Source: Candidatus Bathyarchaeota archaeon (GTDB lineage Archaea; Thermoproteota; Bathyarchaeia; EX4484-135). Taken from it: a stretch of 8,546 bases of DNA. This document shows positions 6,736 through 8,546 of the stretch, in pieces. The stretch is from assembly GCA_011040545.1 (NCBI GenBank), contig DQYM01000256.1:1-8546 (forward strand), read 5' to 3'. The position numbers and the translations under genes were made by a program. The notes under the pieces were generated by a model. The model was not told the origin of the DNA. It did not search any database and was given only the letters and a program-made list of their open reading frames with translations. The first letter of the stretch is position 1. Every line of letters starts with the position of its first letter.

Positions 6736-6876
6736 TATGGGCCATTTTATCTCAAGGAGGTAGCAAGTAATTATCCTTTAAGAGCTTCTTGCATACTTAG
6801 GCAAGCCTAACATGAGGGCGAGCACTAGCACTCCTGGAAGAGCCTTAGCTATACTTAGATAACCAGTGGGCATCAA

Positions 6877-6906
6877 ATATGCGTTAGCGTGCTACGAAAG
6901 GCATAT
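6877..6906. promoter_or_regulatory. Candidate operator: inverted repeats at the SAM synthetase promoter
   Basis: ATATGC (6877-6882) and GCATAT (6901-6906) form a perfect inverted repeat with 18 nt between them. The right arm lies in the TATA box. Inside the interval is TAGC-gt-GCTA (6885-6894), directly before the BRE. Their centres are about two bases apart. HTH dimers commonly bind such symmetric sites, and the divergent HTH-CBS protein is the obvious candidate. Six-base arms can occur by chance, so this is weak. Confidence 0.25.
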
Positions 6907-6911
6907 ATTTA
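6895..6911 (+). promoter_or_regulatory. BRE/TATA promoter of the SAM synthetase gene
   Basis: CGAAA (BRE-like, 6895-6899) precedes CATATATTTA (6902-6911), a strong archaeal TATA element. Its centre is about 40 nt before the GTG at 6946. Transcription is expected to start near 6932, leaving a leader of about 13 nt that would just include the GAGG at 6933-6936 and the G-run after it. Confidence 0.7.
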
Positions 6912-6945
6912 GAGTGGCTCCAGCGCCACACAGAGGCGGGGGAAA

Positions 6946-8160
6946 GTGGGCAGGCCAAGCAGGAACCTATTCGTAGATGAGCTGAAGCAAACGCCCATAG
7001 AGGAGCAGGGGCTTGAGATAGTAGAGCGTAAGGGGCTTGGCCACCCAGATTACATCTGTGATGCCATAATGAATGAGGTCTCGGTAAGGCTCTGTGCAGA
7101 GTACATGAGGCGCTTTGGCGTTATCCTACACCACAACGTGGATAAGTCGCTCCTAGTGGCTGGTGAAGCTGAGATAAGATTTGGTGGTGGCCATATGCTC
7201 AAGCCCATGCTCTTAGTCTTTGGCGATAGGGCCACTATGGAGTACCAAGGCGAGGAGATACCAGTAGCTGACATAGCTGTTCAAACGGCTAAGGATTGGT
7301 TTAGGAAGCACATGCGCTTCGTGGATCCAGAGGAGCACGTTAGGTACCAAGTAGAGCTAAAGCCTGGCTCCCCATCCCTAGTGGATATATTCAAGAGGGA
7401 GAAGATAGGGGCGAATGATACTTCAGCTGCAGTTGGCTATGCCCCTATGAGCAGGACGGAGAGGGTCGTCCTAAGCTTAGAGCGATTCCTGAACTCACCT
7501 GAGTTCAAGAAGGAGTTCCCAGAATCAGGTGAGGACATAAAGGTCATGGGGTTTAGGCTTAAGGATAAGCTTAGCCTTACCATAGCTATGGCCTTCGTAG
7601 ATAGGTTCGTGCCAAATGAGGCCCACTACTTCAGGGTCAAGGACATCATAATAGAGCGGATACTTGACTTCGTAAAGGAGAACTTTGACTTCTCAGATGT
7701 CAGCGTGGGGCTTAACGTGCTAGATAAGCCTGGCCGTGGGCTTGGTGGTGTGTACCTAACCGTCCTTGGAACTAGTGCTGATAGCGGTGATAGTGGCCAG
7801 GTCGGGCGTGGGAACCGTGTTAATGGCGTTATATCACTTAATAGGCCCATGTGCTCTGAGGCAGCAGCAGGCAAGAACCCAGTTAGCCACGTAGGCAAGA
7901 TATACAATGTCCTAACACACAAGATGGCAGACGCTATATACAATCGTGTCCCAGGGCTGAGGGAGGTCTATGTCTGGCTCCTAAGCCAGATAGGGAGGCC
8001 AGTTGATGAGCCACTTGTAGCTGCCGCCCAGGTCATACTTGAGCCTGGCGTTAAACTAGCTGATGTAAAGAGCGAGATTGAGGAGGTCATGAACTCCGAG
8101 CTAGATAGCATAAACGACCTAATATGGAAGCTCGCTAAGGGGGAGACAAACATCTGCTAG
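6946..8160 (+). CDS. mat: S-adenosylmethionine synthetase (archaeal-type methionine adenosyltransferase)
   Basis: Makes S-adenosylmethionine, phosphate and diphosphate from methionine and ATP in the cytosol. It belongs to the archaeal AdoMet synthetase family, which is only distantly similar to bacterial MetK. The 404 residues match the family length. Visible blocks are ERKGLGHPD (27-35) near the N-terminus, GANDTSAAVGYAP (155-167), GTSADSGDSGQVGRGNRVNG (275-294) and CSEAAAGKNPVSHVGKIYN (303-321). The GTG start is favoured because RNLFVDELKQTPIE aligns with usual family N-termini and a purine-rich GAGGCGGGGGA precedes it. It has its own TATA promoter and is divergent from the HTH-CBS regulator gene. 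Eighteen bases after its stop a helical hypothetical protein begins on the same strand, probably in the same transcript. Archaea are not known to use bacterial SAM riboswitches and none is seen in the short leader. Confidence 0.97.
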   Translation: MGRPSRNLFVDELKQTPIEEQGLEIVERKGLGHPDYICDAIMNEVSVRLCAEYMRRFGVILHHNVDKSLLVAGEAEIRFGGGHMLKPMLLVFGDRATMEYQGEEIPVADIAVQTAKDWFRKHMRFVDPEEHVRYQVELKPGSPSLVDIFKREKIGANDTSAAVGYAPMSRTERVVLSLERFLNSPEFKKEFPESGEDIKVMGFRLKDKLSLTIAMAFVDRFVPNEAHYFRVKDIIIERILDFVKENFDFSDVSVGLNVLDKPGRGLGGVYLTVLGTSADSGDSGQVGRGNRVNGVISLNRPMCSEAAAGKNPVSHVGKIYNVLTHKMADAIYNRVPGLREVYVWLLSQIGRPVDEPLVAAAQVILEPGVKLADVKSEIEEVMNSELDSINDLIWKLAKGETNIC

Positions 8161-8178
8161 GCAAGAGGCGCCTCAAGC

Positions 8179-8546
8179 ATGGAGTGGGATGCTTGGCTGC
8201 TCCTGGCTAAGTCAAGGGCAGAGGATGCCGTTAAGGCTAAGGCCTCAGCGATCAGGAAGAAGCTATTTAAGCTTGAGAAGGCCATTTCCGATACCTTATC
8301 TGAGCTTAGCTCTACTTTAAGCACTTTTCAAGATCTTAAGCAAAAGTTAGAGGGCCTGATGGAACAGCCTCATGCCCTCGTACGTAGGCTGGTAGTAAGC
8401 CTAGGGGAGCTTAACGAGAAGGCTGGTAGAGCAGAGGAACTAATGGCCTTTCTAATGAAAGTTTTACCTAAGTGGCCGACCTGGGCTAAGGAGGTAAATG
8501 AGCTATTAGATAAAGCCATTTTCCTAGCCAAGTCGGGTGATGGAGC
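8179..8546 (+). CDS. Hypothetical helical/coiled-coil protein, 3' end outside window
   Basis: An open frame of 122 codons plus two bases that runs off the right edge. I do not recognise the family. It starts at ATG, 18 nt after the SAM synthetase stop, with GAGG (8165-8168) ten bases upstream, so co-transcription is likely. The visible part is rich in Lys, Glu, Leu and Ala. Heptad-like hydrophobic spacing at about residues 25-65 predicts a coiled coil, and there is a second helical stretch at about 70-95. A short Trp/Pro segment (PKWPTW, about 97-102) breaks the helices before another helix. There is no signal peptide, membrane span or metal motif. The codons from about 8270 to 8350 look more AT-rich (TTA, TCT, CAA, AAA) than in the SAM synthetase gene. 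It could be a structural or scaffold protein, but no function is claimed. Confidence 0.7.
   Translation, partial: MEWDAWLLLAKSRAEDAVKAKASAIRKKLFKLEKAISDTLSELSSTLSTFQDLKQKLEGLMEQPHALVRRLVVSLGELNEKAGRAEELMAFLMKVLPKWPTWAKEVNELLDKAIFLAKSGDG

Noticed and set aside
6755..6762. Near-perfect Shine-Dalgarno sequence AAGGAGGT on the plus strand in the intergenic region
   Set aside because: No start codon with a meaningful open frame follows at a usable distance.
1..8546. CRISPR arrays, insertion sequences, attachment sites, defence or toxin-antitoxin genes
   Set aside because: No regularly spaced repeats, terminal inverted repeats, integrase or transposase motifs were seen. Almost all of the window is accounted for by conserved genes.

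Overview
The window is archaeal chromosomal DNA. The markers are an archaeal FtsY, prefoldin alpha, ribosomal protein L18a (LX/L20e type), the archaeal/plant-type D-aminoacyl-tRNA deacylase (DtdA), GatE of the archaeal Glu-tRNA(Gln) amidotransferase, and the archaeal-type methionine adenosyltransferase. Promoters are of the BRE/TATA kind, and TTG and GTG starts dominate. This fits a Thermoproteota (crenarchaeal/TACK)-like or deep-branching archaeon, but I cannot name a lineage from this sequence alone.

Positions 64-6697 are a compact minus-strand array of eight genes. In transcription order these are: an XRE-HTH/CBS-pair regulator, a DUF2148 Fe-S protein, gatE, argF, dtdA, rpl18a, pfdA and ftsY. 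Gaps are 5 to about 65 nt (about 14 nt before rpl18a if its upstream GTG is used), and two gene pairs overlap (DUF2148/gatE by 1 nt, pfdA/ftsY by 41 nt). rpl18a-pfdA-ftsY is the 3' half of a familiar archaeal ribosome/targeting cluster. Here it is preceded by dtdA and argF rather than by eIF6, L31e and L39e. Most of the array concerns tRNA charging quality (gatE, dtdA), the ribosome, nascent-chain folding and membrane targeting. argF and the Fe-S protein are the odd members.

Positions 6698-6945 are a 248-bp divergent intergenic region. A TATA element points each way: one gives an almost leaderless mRNA for the regulator gene, the other a short leader for the SAM synthetase gene. Small inverted repeats lie next to both promoters.

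Positions 6946-8546 run on the plus strand. They hold a complete SAM synthetase gene, then, after 18 nt, the 5' part of a helical/coiled-coil protein of unknown function that runs off the right edge.

The window is mainly conserved housekeeping DNA. I see no CRISPR array, transposon, integrase, toxin-antitoxin or defence gene, and no convincing RNA gene. The points most worth a second look are the divergent pairing of an HTH-CBS regulator with SAM synthetase, the Fe-S protein translationally coupled to gatE, a changed SMG loop in ornithine carbamoyltransferase, the start and possible internal promoter of rpl18a, the non-ATG starts, and an unusually high frequency of CTAG.
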